From: Monocercomonoides exilis
Lineage: Eukaryota; Preaxostyla; Oxymonadida; Polymastigidae
NCBI GenBank assembly: GCA_001643675.2
Contig: LSRY02000060.1
Span: 304,501 to 368,500, forward strand
Direction of reading: 5' to 3'
DNA length: 64,000 bases
Below are positions 1 through 10,027 of this stretch, one piece after another. The position numbers and the translations under genes are program-made. The notes beneath the pieces are model-generated. The model was given only the letters and a program-made list of their open reading frames with translations, was not told where the DNA came from and did no database searches. Every line of letters begins with the position of its first letter. Positions within the stretch are counted from its first letter, which is position 1.

Positions 1-119
1 GATGAACTTGTGCCTTGATTAGATTTGATAAAAATTTCTATAAAAGGATTCTGAAGATCCGGATTTGTATTTATTAATGGCACAAAATTTGTCAAAGGAT
101 TTTGAGAAGTGAATATCAT
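1..119 (-). CDS. Partial ORF running off the window edge, Polinton-like segment
   Basis: An open frame starts at the ATG at 117-119 and stays open to base 1 (about 39 codons). Its ATG overlaps the TGA stop of the 233-aa gene as ATGA, so the two are likely read from one transcript. The visible part begins MIFTSQNPLTNF and is polar and Asn/Pro-rich, with no motif I recognise. Position next to a packaging ATPase makes a structural protein possible, but that is inference from context only. Confidence 0.4.
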   Translation of the reverse strand, partial: MIFTSQNPLTNFVPLINTNPDLQNPFIEIFIKSNQGTSS

Positions 120-817
120 TTTTGCAATTGAATCGTTGTTGGAGAATATCTTTCAATGAGAACATCGAAATCGTCATCAGTTAATCGAGAGTAGAATGCT
201 TTCCAATACTTCCTGTGCTTTGATATCACATTTTCTTTATCGATAAACATATTGTAAATACCGATATTTGGATTGATAGCCATCATCATATCATGAATCA
301 AACACTGTCTGTATATTACTGAATTAATTCTTGTTTGATGCTGACTGTAGGTGAATTTTTTATTTTCACATAATTTTCTCACCTCATCACTTGTGTTGAA
401 ACTTAATTGAAACTTCTCAAGGATCTGTGAAACTACTCTCTTTTTGAAATCAATATCCATTCTGTCAACTTGTCCTTTATGAAGATTCTTCAAATAATCA
501 ACATATTTGTTCTCACGTCTGTCATTCAAGTTTGGATATTTATCAATATAATTACGCATAAGTTTTCTTCTCTTGCGCTCATTTCCTATTGTATATCCAT
601 CAACAGCATATACATCGTTATTAGGAGTTTTCCAAATGATCTTATCGGGAGTATCAGGATTGTTATCATGATCTATTGAATCGAAACTCCAATCTTTTCC
701 TTCTTTCCAAAGTTTATTTCGTATCAGATAGTTTTTCCCTGACTGTTCACTCATCAGATCTTTAATATATCGTATTTCCTGTTGTTGATCAAGCACAATA
801 TGTTTCAATTCATCCAT
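116..817 (-). CDS. Hypothetical 233-aa protein of a Polinton/virus-like element
   Basis: Uninterrupted 233-codon frame starting MDELKHIVLDQQQ and ending in TGA. It is rich in charged and aromatic residues and has no signal peptide or membrane segment. The middle (about residues 75-130) is strongly basic and helical, with KRRKLMRNYI and DFKKRVVSQI; the C-terminus is mixed helical. I do not recognise the family. It sits head-to-head with the packaging ATPase gene at 996, directly after a 37-aa ORF and overlapping the next gene by 4 bases. This compact spacing is virus-like and unlike the host genes further along. A role in the virion or in replication is possible but not shown by the sequence. 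Confidence 0.6.
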   Translation of the reverse strand: MDELKHIVLDQQQEIRYIKDLMSEQSGKNYLIRNKLWKEGKDWSFDSIDHDNNPDTPDKIIWKTPNNDVYAVDGYTIGNERKRRKLMRNYIDKYPNLNDRRENKYVDYLKNLHKGQVDRMDIDFKKRVVSQILEKFQLSFNTSDEVRKLCENKKFTYSQHQTRINSVIYRQCLIHDMMMAINPNIGIYNMFIDKENVISKHRKYWKAFYSRLTDDDFDVLIERYSPTTIQLQK

Positions 818-931
818 TCAAAGTTTTGCTTTTGGACCACCTGCATGTGCCTTTTTTCTATTGGTGGGATCTGATGAAAATAGTGAAATTCCTTTTTTTG
901 GTAACTCAAGCAGATTTAGATTGTTAAACAT
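818..931 (-). CDS. Small basic protein (37 aa), possible virion-type peptide
   Basis: Short frame from the ATG at 929-931 to a TGA at 818-820, immediately before the 233-aa ORF on the same strand. The C-terminus is basic with a Gly-Gly (RKKAHAGGPKAKL). Small basic GG-containing peptides occur in Polinton and adenovirus-like genomes, but at this length the resemblance is suggestive only. The divergent gap 932-995 between it and the ATPase start would be a shared promoter region. A longer in-frame extension upstream overlaps the ATPase antisense and is less likely to be used. Confidence 0.35.
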   Translation of the reverse strand: MFNNLNLLELPKKGISLFSSDPTNRKKAHAGGPKAKL

Positions 932-995
932 CAATAGTTCTTTTATACAAGATAAAAATGTTTTTATCAGATTTAAATACAAAATAATTATCATT

Positions 996-1898
996 ATGAA
1001 AAGTGGACTAATTCTAAAAGAAATCAACTCGAGATCCTTAGAGACAATCGTGAATAGAAGAAACAGGGAGGCAGAATTGGATATCACACATGAGATACAA
1101 TCAGACATACATCCAGATCTGTTTTTCAAACGCAATTTTGTAAATTTGCTTGTCGGAGGAAGAGGAAGTGGAAAAACATATAGTGTATTGAAAGAATTAG
1201 CTAAAGTGAGTGCATTTGATGAATTATATCAAGAATATGATGTCACTCCTGAGTTACATTTTGGAGGCTATTCATTATTTGTGTATGTGTCTGACAAGAG
1301 CAGTGATCAGACATATGAAAGGATGAAGAAATTTTTTGAATTTCCAATTGTGCAAGTGAGATATAATGAAGCTTTAAAAACACTAACTGATATCAGTAAT
1401 GCCAAAGAACTCTATCGTGATATACGCAATAGAAAACAACAGGAAGAAGCAGTTGTGAATGCTGTATTAGAGACACTGCATATAGAAGACTTTTCTCAAC
1501 CTGTTCATCACACAGCAGTTTTATTTGATGATTGCATGGAGATGTTCAAAAAGAAAGATGGGATATTTAGGTTACTGTTTGAGAATAGACAGCCTATGAT
1601 CACATACTTCTTATGCTTTCAAGATCCGAAAGGAATATGCTCAGAAGGGAAAGCTAATTTGGATACTCTGTGGATATATGGAGGATTCTCTAAATTGAAG
1701 TTCAATTATGTATATTTTCAGCTGCAGACTAATCAAGATCGTGACACTCTATGGGAAGGCTACAAAAATTTAAACAGAAGAGATATCATGCACTTCTCAT
1801 ATGATTACGATGGAACAAAAATAAAGACTATTATTGATGCTAAAAAGGATGAGAACAGAAGAACAGCGATCAACGTGAGATATGTTAGAAATCTTTAA
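996..1898 (+). CDS. A32-like DNA-packaging ATPase (FtsK/HerA superfamily)
   Basis: The protein has a Walker A motif GGRGSGKT (codons near 1156-1179), a Walker B strand ending in a paired acidic motif (TAVLFDDCMEM), and a downstream sensor-like segment ending FLCFQDPKG. This order is typical of the A32-type genome-packaging ATPases of Polintons, virophages and large DNA viruses. Such enzymes use ATP to pump DNA into capsids. The frame is open from 861, but the Met at 996 (MKSGLILKEI) is the better start: it gives about 300 aa, and the upstream codons overlap a convincing ORF on the other strand. The stop TAA at 1896-1898 overlaps the stop of the convergent minus-strand gene in a palindromic CTTTAAAG. 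No disruption is seen. Confidence 0.85.
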   Translation: MKSGLILKEINSRSLETIVNRRNREAELDITHEIQSDIHPDLFFKRNFVNLLVGGRGSGKTYSVLKELAKVSAFDELYQEYDVTPELHFGGYSLFVYVSDKSSDQTYERMKKFFEFPIVQVRYNEALKTLTDISNAKELYRDIRNRKQQEEAVVNAVLETLHIEDFSQPVHHTAVLFDDCMEMFKKKDGIFRLLFENRQPMITYFLCFQDPKGICSEGKANLDTLWIYGGFSKLKFNYVYFQLQTNQDRDTLWEGYKNLNRRDIMHFSYDYDGTKIKTIIDAKKDENRRTAINVRYVRNL

Positions 1899-2242
1899 AG
1901 CATTCTATTATTTTTCAAAGTTTCGACAACGATTTCCATTTGTTTAGATAAAATATTGATTGCATCAATTATCTCAGAATCGGTAGATATATTTTTCGAC
2001 AAGTAATTATTTGTAGATTTCTAAAGAAATATCTTATTATTGAGCTTAGTGATTCTTTATCCTTCGATGTGATATTGCTTATTGAGTTTGCATGTGGATA
2101 GCTTATTCATCTCTTCTTCATTATCTGTTAGATATTCTTTAAACTCCTGAATTGTTTCAAAAATTTTTATATCAGGTGAAAAAGGTTCTATTATAGTTAA
2201 ATCTGGTAATTCTTTTTTAATAGTTTTAGCTGTTTTTGACAT
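1895..2242 (-). pseudogene. Small Polinton-segment protein with two in-frame TAR codons
   Basis: One frame runs from Met 2242 (MSKTAKTIKKELPDL) through 115 codons to TAA at 1895-1897. It is interrupted only by TAA at 2057-2059 and TAG at 2021-2023. The sequence after the stops is still protein-like and helical (SEIIDAINILSKQMEIVVETL), so the three pieces appear to be one small gene. Each stop is one C-to-T change from a Gln codon. It ends tail-to-tail with the ATPase gene. Function unknown; small coiled-coil proteins are common in these elements. An upstream Met at 2275 is possible. Confidence 0.4.
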
Positions 2243-2294
2243 CTTTTGAAAGAAGATAAAAATATATTTATTCATTTTGTTTTACACAATATTT

Positions 2295-2537
2295 TTAATA
2301 AGCCTCTTCAATAGAAATATATTTAGCATTATTGAGAATAGTTTGGACCTCTTTTAAAGTGTCTTCACTTTCGAACATGTGTTTTGAAAGCATTTTTGTG
2401 ACAGTTTGTTGAATTGCGTGCAAATGCTATTTGAAGAACTCATTTTGTAATTTGAATCTTTCTTGACTTTATCTTATTTGCTGCAGTTGTTTTGCTTTTG
2501 CTTCTTCTTCTGATGCATATAACTTTTTTCTTCCCAT
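2295..2537 (-). pseudogene. Small MGRKK-type Polinton/PLV protein with two in-frame TAR codons
   Basis: A frame of 80 codons begins MGRKKLYASEEEAKAKQLQQ. It is broken only by TAA at 2469-2471 and TAG at 2427-2429, then ends with TAA at 2295-2297. A short basic N-terminus followed by a helical EEAK region resembles a small ORF often seen in Polintons and polinton-like viruses; I recognise this only in general terms. After the stops the frame still looks coding (QTVTKMLSKHMFESEDTL). Both stops are single C-to-T changes away from Gln. It lies 52 bp upstream of the next minus-strand gene, in the same orientation. Confidence 0.4.
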
Positions 2538-3251
2538 TGAATTTTAAAATGAATTAAAAAATATATAAATTATTTTTTAAACTTATAATTTCTATTTTTT
2601 TTCCCATTTTTTGAACATATTTTAAATAACTTTCTTTTTTCATAGAAATTAAAAAATATTAAATTTTAAAAAATAAATTCGAAAAAGGGTCCTATTTAAT
2701 TTTTTAGTAGAACCGAGAGTTTTGGAAATTTTTCAATATTTGGGATTTTGTTTTGTGATTGATTTGATTTCAATAATTATTATTATTGATTGATTAAATT
2801 ATTTTTTTGTTTAATTTTGATTGTCATTGAGCGCTTTTCATTAAGCACTTTTCATTTATTATTGTGAATTAGATTTTGATTTTGAGTTCTAAATTCACTG
2901 CGAATTTGACTGCAGCGCAGCTATGAGCAACTCTGTCTCATATATCGCAAAGAGGCATGATTTATTTGATTTGACAAATGTTTGAAAATTTGTCGCCTCT
3001 AACGGGTATTGAACCCTTGACCTTAATTATGAAAGGCCATGGTATTACCCTTAAGTTATGAAAGTTTAATATAAATATGCGTGTTTCAAATTTGCTTTTA
3101 TTTTAGATAGAAATTAAATGAACTGAAATAATTTAAACAGTTAATATTTTGATCACACTAAAGTATGTGAAAAAATACCTCATTTTTCAAATATTTATGA
3201 TTAATTTAAGTTGAAATTTTTAAATTTTCTAATGAGATGAAATTTGGAGCC
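2538..3251. other. AT-rich spacer without a gene
   Basis: Very AT-rich sequence with homopolymer runs. No frame looks coding on either strand. The only distinct signal is the tRNA-like block listed separately. The Polinton-like segment seems to end here, but no terminal repeat was found. Confidence 0.6.
2994..3064 (-). other. Degenerate tRNA-like sequence with A-box and B-box
   Basis: On the minus strand there is a near-perfect B-box, GGTTCAATACC, preceded at tRNA-like distance by an anticodon-like arm (GGCCTT...AAGGTC) around a loop containing CAT, and by an A-box-like TAACTTAAGGGTAATACC. The T-arm is partly paired, but the acceptor stem does not close (3' TAGAGGC has no 5' partner). This suggests a tRNA-Met-like relic or a tRNA-derived SINE head, not a working tRNA. 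Confidence 0.28.
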
Positions 3252-3307
3252 ATAATGTGAGTGATTTGTGCCACATTTTTAAACGTGGGTTTAATCACTC
3301 GCATTAT
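3252..3307. repeat. Inverted repeat / hairpin with 15-bp arms
   Basis: The arms at 3252-3266 (ATAATGTGAGTGATT) and 3293-3307 are reverse complements with one mismatch. An inner CCAC/GTGG pair extends the hairpin. No neighbouring gene explains it; it could be a small foldback element. Confidence 0.6.
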
Positions 3308-4685
3308 GTACTTCTGATCAAAACCACAACAGAAAACGAGTGCACAAAGGTTAAAAAACAACAGGAAAGTGACAAACTGAAGAATTGTGTGGAGAAAACA
3401 ACAAACACAAAGAAGAATACAAAGAGGAATATGAAGAAAAAGGAGAAGAAGAGGTGGAGGAGCTGGCTGTTTGTGTGAAACATCACGAAAGAGAAGGGGA
3501 AGAGCACGAGGTGGTCCAACAACCGACGAATTGGATAAAGATTTTACTGGAGATGTGGAAAAATAATTGGAGAGAGAAGGCGAAAGATCTGAAATAGCAG
3601 GAGAAGAGAAAGAAGATGATACGCAAAAGGGAGGAGAGAAAGAGGAAAGCGAATAAGAGCCATTGGAATTCCTGTTTTGAGCAATCTCGTCATTCGGGGT
3701 TGAAGTTTTAAAGAAGAGAGAAAAGCCACAACTAGACAGATCAGGTGCTGCATTTAGAGAGTGAAGCGGGGTTGACACAAAAGGCAGCTGAAACGCACAG
3801 CCTTGGAATTCGACTGATGAATTGAGAAGAAACGAAGAAAAGGAAAAAGATGAAGTAGACTATGACAATGATGGCGATGACGATTTATCGCTCGAGTCAT
3901 TCTGTGTTTCATTCCTATTTTTTCTCCAACACTTCCTTCTTCATCTGTTGTCGTGATTTCATCCGTTCCAATGGGAATGATGTCTGACGTGATGAGTGCT
4001 ACCCTCAAAAGCGACAGGTCGTCCTTGCCGAGAGAGAAGCAGTCGTCGATGGTTAACAGCACATCCTGTTTCAGCTGAACGCAGGAAACGAGATGGATGA
4101 CTTGCTGTGGGATGAAGGGAAATGTAGCAACGATCTGTGGAGTGGGTGTGGGAAAGGACAATAGCTCCGTTGGGGAAGAAGAAAGTTAAAAAGAAGAAGA
4201 TAGTGAAGAAAGAAAAAATGTTGTAATAGAATAGTAAATATCTGTGAAGCGCTAACAAAAAATTGAAAAATCAACAAACAATTACGGAAATAAAGAAAGT
4301 GAAAAGATATCCACAAAGATGTGTGGAAAAGAGAATGCATGACAAAGAAGATATTTTGAAAGCTTTAAAGGCACTTCGGACATAATCATAGAAAAGAAGT
4401 GAGATTTTATTGTAAAGAGCAAGAAAAGCAAAATATATACTCCTTCTAGTTTTCTTCCATCACGAATATTGCTTTCAATTTCCTCATTCAGATGTTCTTC
4501 TTTTTATTTGCTCATTGATATTTACGCTTCACAAGAACTATTTTTAAATCTGCAGTATATTTATGAAAATATTGATTGATATTTTTGTGAAAATCAAAAA
4601 AGAAAACAGATTATTTATTGTGTTTTTTAAAAATTAATTGAAAGAATTGAGAAATGAAAATACTTTTGTCAAAAGGCTAAATAGT
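3308..4685. other. Purine/pyrimidine-skewed low-complexity region, no confident gene
   Basis: Strongly purine-rich on the plus strand, giving Glu/Lys-rich plus-strand frames and Ser/Leu/Phe-rich minus-strand frames at the same place. The longest is a 190-aa minus frame at 3206-3778. None carries a motif, and the mutual openness is explained by composition. Possibly a decayed acidic coiled-coil gene. Confidence 0.5.
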
Positions 4686-7184
4686 TTAAAGAGCATTTAG
4701 TGCTTCTGATGATAGGGAATGCCTTCTGACACCAGAGATCCTATTCATCCTTGAAAAGATTCGTTTGCAGCTTGCTTCGCTGCATTGAGACGAAACAAAT
4801 GAAAAACAGATGTTTGAGTATATTGTTTGAATAGGTCCTTTCTTCGTGATCTCTGCGTAGAACTTTTGTGTATCATCTTCAAATATTAAGCTTGGTGCTT
4901 CATTCAAAAAATCCAGAAACAGTTTGAAACATAAATCCCTGATCTCTTTTGATTGATTTGATTATCCTGTTGCAAAGTGTCTTTCAAAACTTTGTCTAAT
5001 TAGTGTATCCCAGCAAGATGATAAGGAGCACACCACTTGATCGCAAACTTCTTTCTCTTTTCTAGTTCCAGTTGGGAAGTCAAATTGATCTTCTAGTTTG
5101 AAAACAGCACCTCCACATCATCTCCTCCACATTCTATTTCATCAGTTCCGTCTTCCATTGCATCTTCAATTAAGTCATGAGAATTATCTCAGAAAAATGT
5201 GATGTGAGAATATGTCAAACATGTCGAAGAAAAACTATCAAAAGAAGAGCACGAGGAAGTTGTTGAAGGAAACGAAAAAGACTCATGAATGCTTTCATCT
5301 TTTTTCTTTTCGCTTAGTTTGAAGGATCCGGTCATAATAAATTCATCATCTTCTGAATAATCTTCAGCCATGCATAAGCCAAACAAGTCCTCTTCACTAG
5401 ACTCTGTTTCACTTTCGTCACTTTTGCTTTCCTTTCTTGAAGCTTCAATGTTTTCAAATTCTGAACGCTTGAAATTGGAAACCATGATGATCATGCTGCA
5501 AATTTCTTCAATAATTTCTTTTGATTGATAACCTTCATCTTCCTCGATGCCATTTCTTACAACTTTGTCATAACAGCACAATTGTCCTTTATTTTATGTA
5601 GTTTATGTGACACATAGTTCAATGCTTCAAAAAAACAGTCATTTGTTAGAGAATAACAAACTGACAGATGTGGTTGTTCTGAAAGAGTTTGAGATGAAGG
5701 ATTTGAAGCGCAAATGATAGGTGAATGTGTGAATGATGAATATTCCGAAGTTGAAGAGGATTGTTGAAATGAGATTGATTGCTTTGGCTCTGAATTCAAC
5801 GGTGTGCAAGAAATAGATTTTTCTGCTTCAAAAAAAGAAATTGAAAATTTATTTCGAATGAAATTTTGAAGTCCTGTTGGAGACAACACATACGATAACG
5901 ATATAAATTCACCAGTGTTCCCGGTTTATATGTAATTATGGAATATTATTATAAAATTTTCAAAAACATTTTTCCATTCTGTTTCTTTAATAAATGAAAG
6001 ATTTTATTCCATATTGCAAACCGAATGCATTCAGCACCTTTGGAAAGACATTTCCCATCTTTGTTCTTTCATTTTCCATTTCTAAATGCAATTTTTGAAT
6101 TGGAAAAAGGAGAAGTTCTGTGATCATAATGTTTCTTATTTGATCGAATTTTAATAATTTTTCGAAAAATATCTTTTCTCGGTTTTTTCTTATAAAGTGA
6201 CAAATAGAATACAAGCACAGCCATCTCGTTTGAATAAATGTCGGACATTTCCGTTTCAAGGATTTTTTCACAGAAGAAGTGCGGGCATTTTTTGCAAATT
6301 CTGTAATAATTGTTTTCTGGTTCTTCAGAAAAGGGATTTCAGAAAACGCGTGTACAACAACCAAATTCAACAAATGATTCATACAGTAAACGAAAAATGG
6401 AGCAGCCTATAAATTTTTAATTAGTAACTTTTCCTTATTTTCCATTGGAATTGAAATATTTTCAATTGCTTTTTTTTGAGGACTTAAGCCATCCGAACAA
6501 AAACAGCGAACATGCGCATTGATTAGTTCCAGTTCCCGAATTACTGTCCAAGCTAGTTTTCTGTACTGCTTTGCATTGTTGCAGTTCGGATATGCTTTCC
6601 AAAACACTGATGATGTATTTGGTACCAATGGAGCTATCGTAACAACTATGCACTTCTGATTTCCCACAACACCTGAATCCAACGAAACACAAACGCCCAT
6701 TCCCCTCAGTGGCAGCGTCACGCTTCTGTTTTGCAAACTCACTGTCATCAATAACCTTTCTTTGTATTTTCTTTCTTGTTAGGAATGGGAAAATGTTTGA
6801 CGGAGACAATCCTGGATTCATTTGAGATAAATGAATTAAGGCTGTGATAAAATTATTAAATTCTTTTGAAGACGCTGATAAGAAAGATATGTTGCAATGG
6901 TTTATTATTTTCGTAAATAATGTCTGTAAATTGGTGGATGTGCTCTGAATCAGTGTTCTTTCTTTGCTTTCCCTAATACGATCGATTTTTTGAAGAGCTT
7001 TCTGCTCTTTGAAAGAAAACATAATGCGATTTTCTAATAAAAAACAACGATGATTTCTTATTGCAACGTAACTGCGACGACCACTTGTTCCACATATTTG
7101 ATTTCCCCGAACATTTGGGCATAAATATTGTTTATGATATTCTTTTGTTGGAGAGCCATCAATGTTTGAAGGAAAAAATGACAT
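4686..7184 (-). pseudogene. hAT transposase, decayed copy 1
   Basis: Six reading-frame fragments on the minus strand line up in order with hAT copy 3. In gene order they are: a BED-like zinc finger (CPN...CGTSGRRSY...H) near 7110; a spacer ending NIFPFLTRKKIQRKVIDD; the first catalytic Asp region (GVCVSLDSGVVGNQKCIVV, about 6660); the second Asp region (RCFCSDGLSPQKKAIENI, about 6500); a TRW segment (QTRWLCLYSICHFI, about 6230); an acidic Ser/Glu insert (5.2-5.9 kb); and the C-terminal dimerisation motif CSEASCKRIFSRM (about 4760). Several frameshifts separate the pieces, so it cannot make a transposase. The 5' terminal repeat is at 7855-7868; no matching 3' terminus was found. Confidence 0.8.
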
Positions 7185-8058
7185 CCATATTTGATTATTG
7201 ATGACCTCTAAAGATATTCTGGTTAAATATTCATTGTTTTTCTTTGTGTGCTTGTAAACTTTTTTTAAATAATCAAAGCAAAAACATATTAAATATTTAG
7301 TAACATCAAACTTGCTCCTTTTTCATTTGATCCCACTTGCTCCAGTTTTAGAAAACAGCATCCGTGATTGTTCAATTCTTCCTTTTTTTTTGCAAAAGCC
7401 AGTTTCTGATTAAGTGAAACAAAAAATCATGCTTCAATTATCAAAACAAAAGAAGCAAGTTATTAAACGCACAAACTATTTGATTATCCACCAAGGCATT
7501 CTGAAATTCACTTAAAAGATTTTCACATTCAAGCATGTTGGGTGTTGACATAAAAATTTGTCAAAGTCAAAAAAAGATCGACCAGTCTGTGACTTGGGCA
7601 ATTTCCAAAAAACTGATCCGATCAAAACCCATTAAAATGTGCTTTTTTTCTAAAAAAAAAATTATTGATCATTATATATTCAATAATTATTCTTTTGCTT
7701 TTTATCTTGATTTTTTTTTCATTTTGAAATAATAAAGTGTATGAAAAATGAACTGTTAAACTTATGAATTTTTAAAATTAATAAAAACTGTATATTGACT
7801 TCAATCATTTTCAAAGTCAGTCAATAGTATATTTTTTAAAGTCAAAAGTCTGAAGTCACCCAGGGTTATTTTCAAGTTTTGCATCTATTTATTAATTGGA
7901 AATTGATCTTTGCTATGCATTTTCATTCATTATTCTCATATTTATGGGTCATTTTTTAAAAAAAGTTTTTTCACGAGAAACAAAAAGTTATGCGAAAAAT
8001 CGGTCCATTCAAAAGTTTTTAAATAATTTATGCTTTTCAAGCATCACAAAATTAATCT
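7185..8058. other. 5' leader and subterminal region of hAT copy 1
   Basis: AT-rich sequence without a gene. Near 7550-7850 it contains several GACTTT/CAGTCA-type short repeats leading into the terminal motif. Copy 3 has the same arrangement behind its TIR, so these are probably subterminal transposase-binding repeats. Confidence 0.5.
7855..7868 (-). repeat. hAT terminal inverted repeat (TAACCCTGGGTGAC)
   Basis: Read on the minus strand, the sequence TAACCCTGGGTGAC is identical to the motifs at 17387-17400 and 56483-56496. It sits upstream of the transposase start of copy 1, marking that element's 5' end. Confidence 0.75.
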
Positions 8059-8071
8059 TTAAAAACAGGAA

Positions 8072-9109
8072 TTGCAAAAGGAAGACAGTTTCACATATGT
8101 TCTCTTTTCCTTTTTCAATTGTATCGTCCATATAGCTCCGGAGAGATGCAGCCACGTTTGGCATCTAGCAATTTCTTCGATCAAATTTTCCACTCTTAAA
8201 AGCCAATGTACAACACTGCCCCAAGTGTGTGCTGTTCTGTCCAAAGGAAGCTGCTTCCCTCCTCTGCCGCTGTCTCCGCTGTCTTCGCTCATCTCCTTCT
8301 TTTCTGGCCTGTCGTCAGCCAAGTCGTATCAGGGCGGGCGATCAGCTGCTGCACGCGGGCTGGTCCCCTTTGCTCTCCGGGAAGCACGCACAACACTCCA
8401 AAACTCGTCTTTTACGGCATTTTCTTTGGGGCTGGAGGGAAGAGAAGCGAGAGATGCATACGGAGGAGGAGGAGGAGGAGGTGGTGGTGGTGGTGGAAGA
8501 AGCATTGGAGGAGGAAGAGAAAACAGAGAGAGCAAAGAAGAAGATGGAACCGCTGCTGAGACGGGATCGAAGGGGAAGATGAAACTGAAAAGGAAAAGGG
8601 AGATACGCCACATTGTGGACTCTGTTGTGCTGGGAAGAGGAAGAGTGGTGGGTTGTCTGGAGAAAGTGCTGCAGGATGAGAGGAAAGCGAATGAGAGAGA
8701 GCTGAACGGAGAGGAGTGGATGAAGAGAGAGGCGATGAAGGCAAGAAAGATGGAGGCAGAGGAAGAACACGAAGGCAAAAGGGAACGAAAGAGGAAGAAG
8801 GGAACAGAGGAGAAAGCGAAGGAGAAAACAAAGATTGAAGAAAAGGGCGAAAACAAAACGAAAGTTGAAGAAGAAGAAAACAAAGGAAGAAGAAACGAAT
8901 TGATTGAAGTGTCGAGCGATGAAGAGGATGAGAAAGAGAGAAGCAAAAAAGAAGAGAAAAAAGATGAACATTTGAAAGAGAAAGGAAAAGAGAAAGATGA
9001 ATTTGAGGAAGTTGAATTGAGCGAGGAAGAAGCAATGCTTGTTGAATCGATAAAACAGAACTGGGTTTTATTTAATCAGAATGCATCATTATATGCATCA
9101 TTATTATAA
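8072..9109 (+). CDS. Low-complexity Glu/Lys-rich ORF, uncertain strand
   Basis: Open frame of 345 codons. The N-terminal 140 codons include a poly-Gly run (about 8460-8510) and do not look like a folded domain. From the Met at 8579 (MKLKRKREIRHIVD) it is a highly charged helical protein. It has a SUMO-interaction-like ELIEVSSDEEDE near 8900 and a hydrophobic tail. The opposite strand (8946 to 8059) is also open except for one TGA, and reads as a Ser-rich region, poly-Pro, then a tail with DDRPEKKEMSEDSGDSG and RVENLIEEIARCQTWLHL. Either strand could be the gene. The purine skew makes both open, and no motif decides. Function unknown. Confidence 0.3.
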   Translation: MQKEDSFTYVLFSFFNCIVHIAPERCSHVWHLAISSIKFSTLKSQCTTLPQVCAVLSKGSCFPPLPLSPLSSLISFFSGLSSAKSYQGGRSAAARGLVPFALREARTTLQNSSFTAFSLGLEGREARDAYGGGGGGGGGGGGRSIGGGRENRESKEEDGTAAETGSKGKMKLKRKREIRHIVDSVVLGRGRVVGCLEKVLQDERKANERELNGEEWMKREAMKARKMEAEEEHEGKRERKRKKGTEEKAKEKTKIEEKGENKTKVEEEENKGRRNELIEVSSDEEDEKERSKKEEKKDEHLKEKGKEKDEFEEVELSEEEAMLVESIKQNWVLFNQNASLYASLL

Positions 9110-10027
9110 GATGAATTGTGAATTGATTTTTTCCGAATGAATAAATTCAACTTATTTGAATGAACTGAGTTTTTCTTAAATGAAGTCATGTAATTTTAAA
9201 TGGTTTAGGTGACACTTAAATTAAGTGCGAAACACTTAAATAAAGTTTTTATGAAAATGTGATGAACACTTATTATAATATTTTTATGTTTAATCTTTTT
9301 CATTATCAACAAAAAAATTGAAAAATTTAAAAAAACAAATATTTTTCTGTATTCTAAATCAATATTTAAAAAGTGTCTAAAAATGATTTTATTTAACAAA
9401 AAAGAGAGAGAAATGAATGCAAATATCATTTTGTCATCATTATTCTATTCCATTCCAACTTAAAAGTTCTTCAATCGATCTCTGTGTAATAAAATATCTT
9501 AAACAAAAATTTGTTTCTTTCGATGTTCTCAGAGAATTCAACAACAAACATAGCATATAAATTTTAAGCTCTCAGTCAAGTCGATAGGTTGAAGCTGCTT
9601 TCATCTTTGCCACTTTCTCCGTTGAATGGATATATTACATTTTCATTTAAAGATATTTTTCTCAAAGCTACTCAAATTTCTTCTTCATTGCATTCTTCTC
9701 CGCTCTCCACCATTACTGGTCTGTTGATTTCTTTGTAGGTCCCATTCAAATACCTTCGGATCCTTCGATATTATATCATAAACTATCTCCTTGTATTTTC
9801 TAGCTTCTTTTTTAACCCTTCTTATCGAATGGTTGCAATGATAAATGTAATCAGAACAATTAATAATGTCACAACGAATTAAATGATTTCAATCAATGCC
9901 CAAGATGATTTTCCTTCTTTCCCACTATAAGTTATTCTTTCATCTCATTTTGACTCAACCTCGCTTTCGTTCTTCAGAATAAAGGATTCAGTTGAAGCTG
10001 GAGATTCGACACTTCCAAATAAGATTT
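9110..10027. other. AT-rich region and decayed 3' part of the beta-helix gene
   Basis: 9.11-9.55 kb has no gene. It includes TTTGAATGAACTGAG-like short repeats resembling those at 20.77-20.87 kb. From 9.55 to 10.03 kb the minus strand keeps coding-like snippets (for example ENVIYPFNGESGKDESSF) in shifted frames, probably a degraded continuation of the neighbouring beta-helix gene. Confidence 0.4.

Noticed and set aside
818-1135. 105-aa minus ORF as a full gene
   Set aside because: Its N-terminal two-thirds is antisense to the ATPase and hydrophobic; only the last 37 codons, starting at Met 931, lie outside that gene and look plausible.
8329-9035. Three minus-strand Ser/Leu/Phe-rich ORFs over 8.3-9.0 kb as separate genes
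   Set aside because: They are antisense to a purine-rich strand and open because of composition; only one frame has a tail that might be coding, and it is mentioned under the plus-strand entry.
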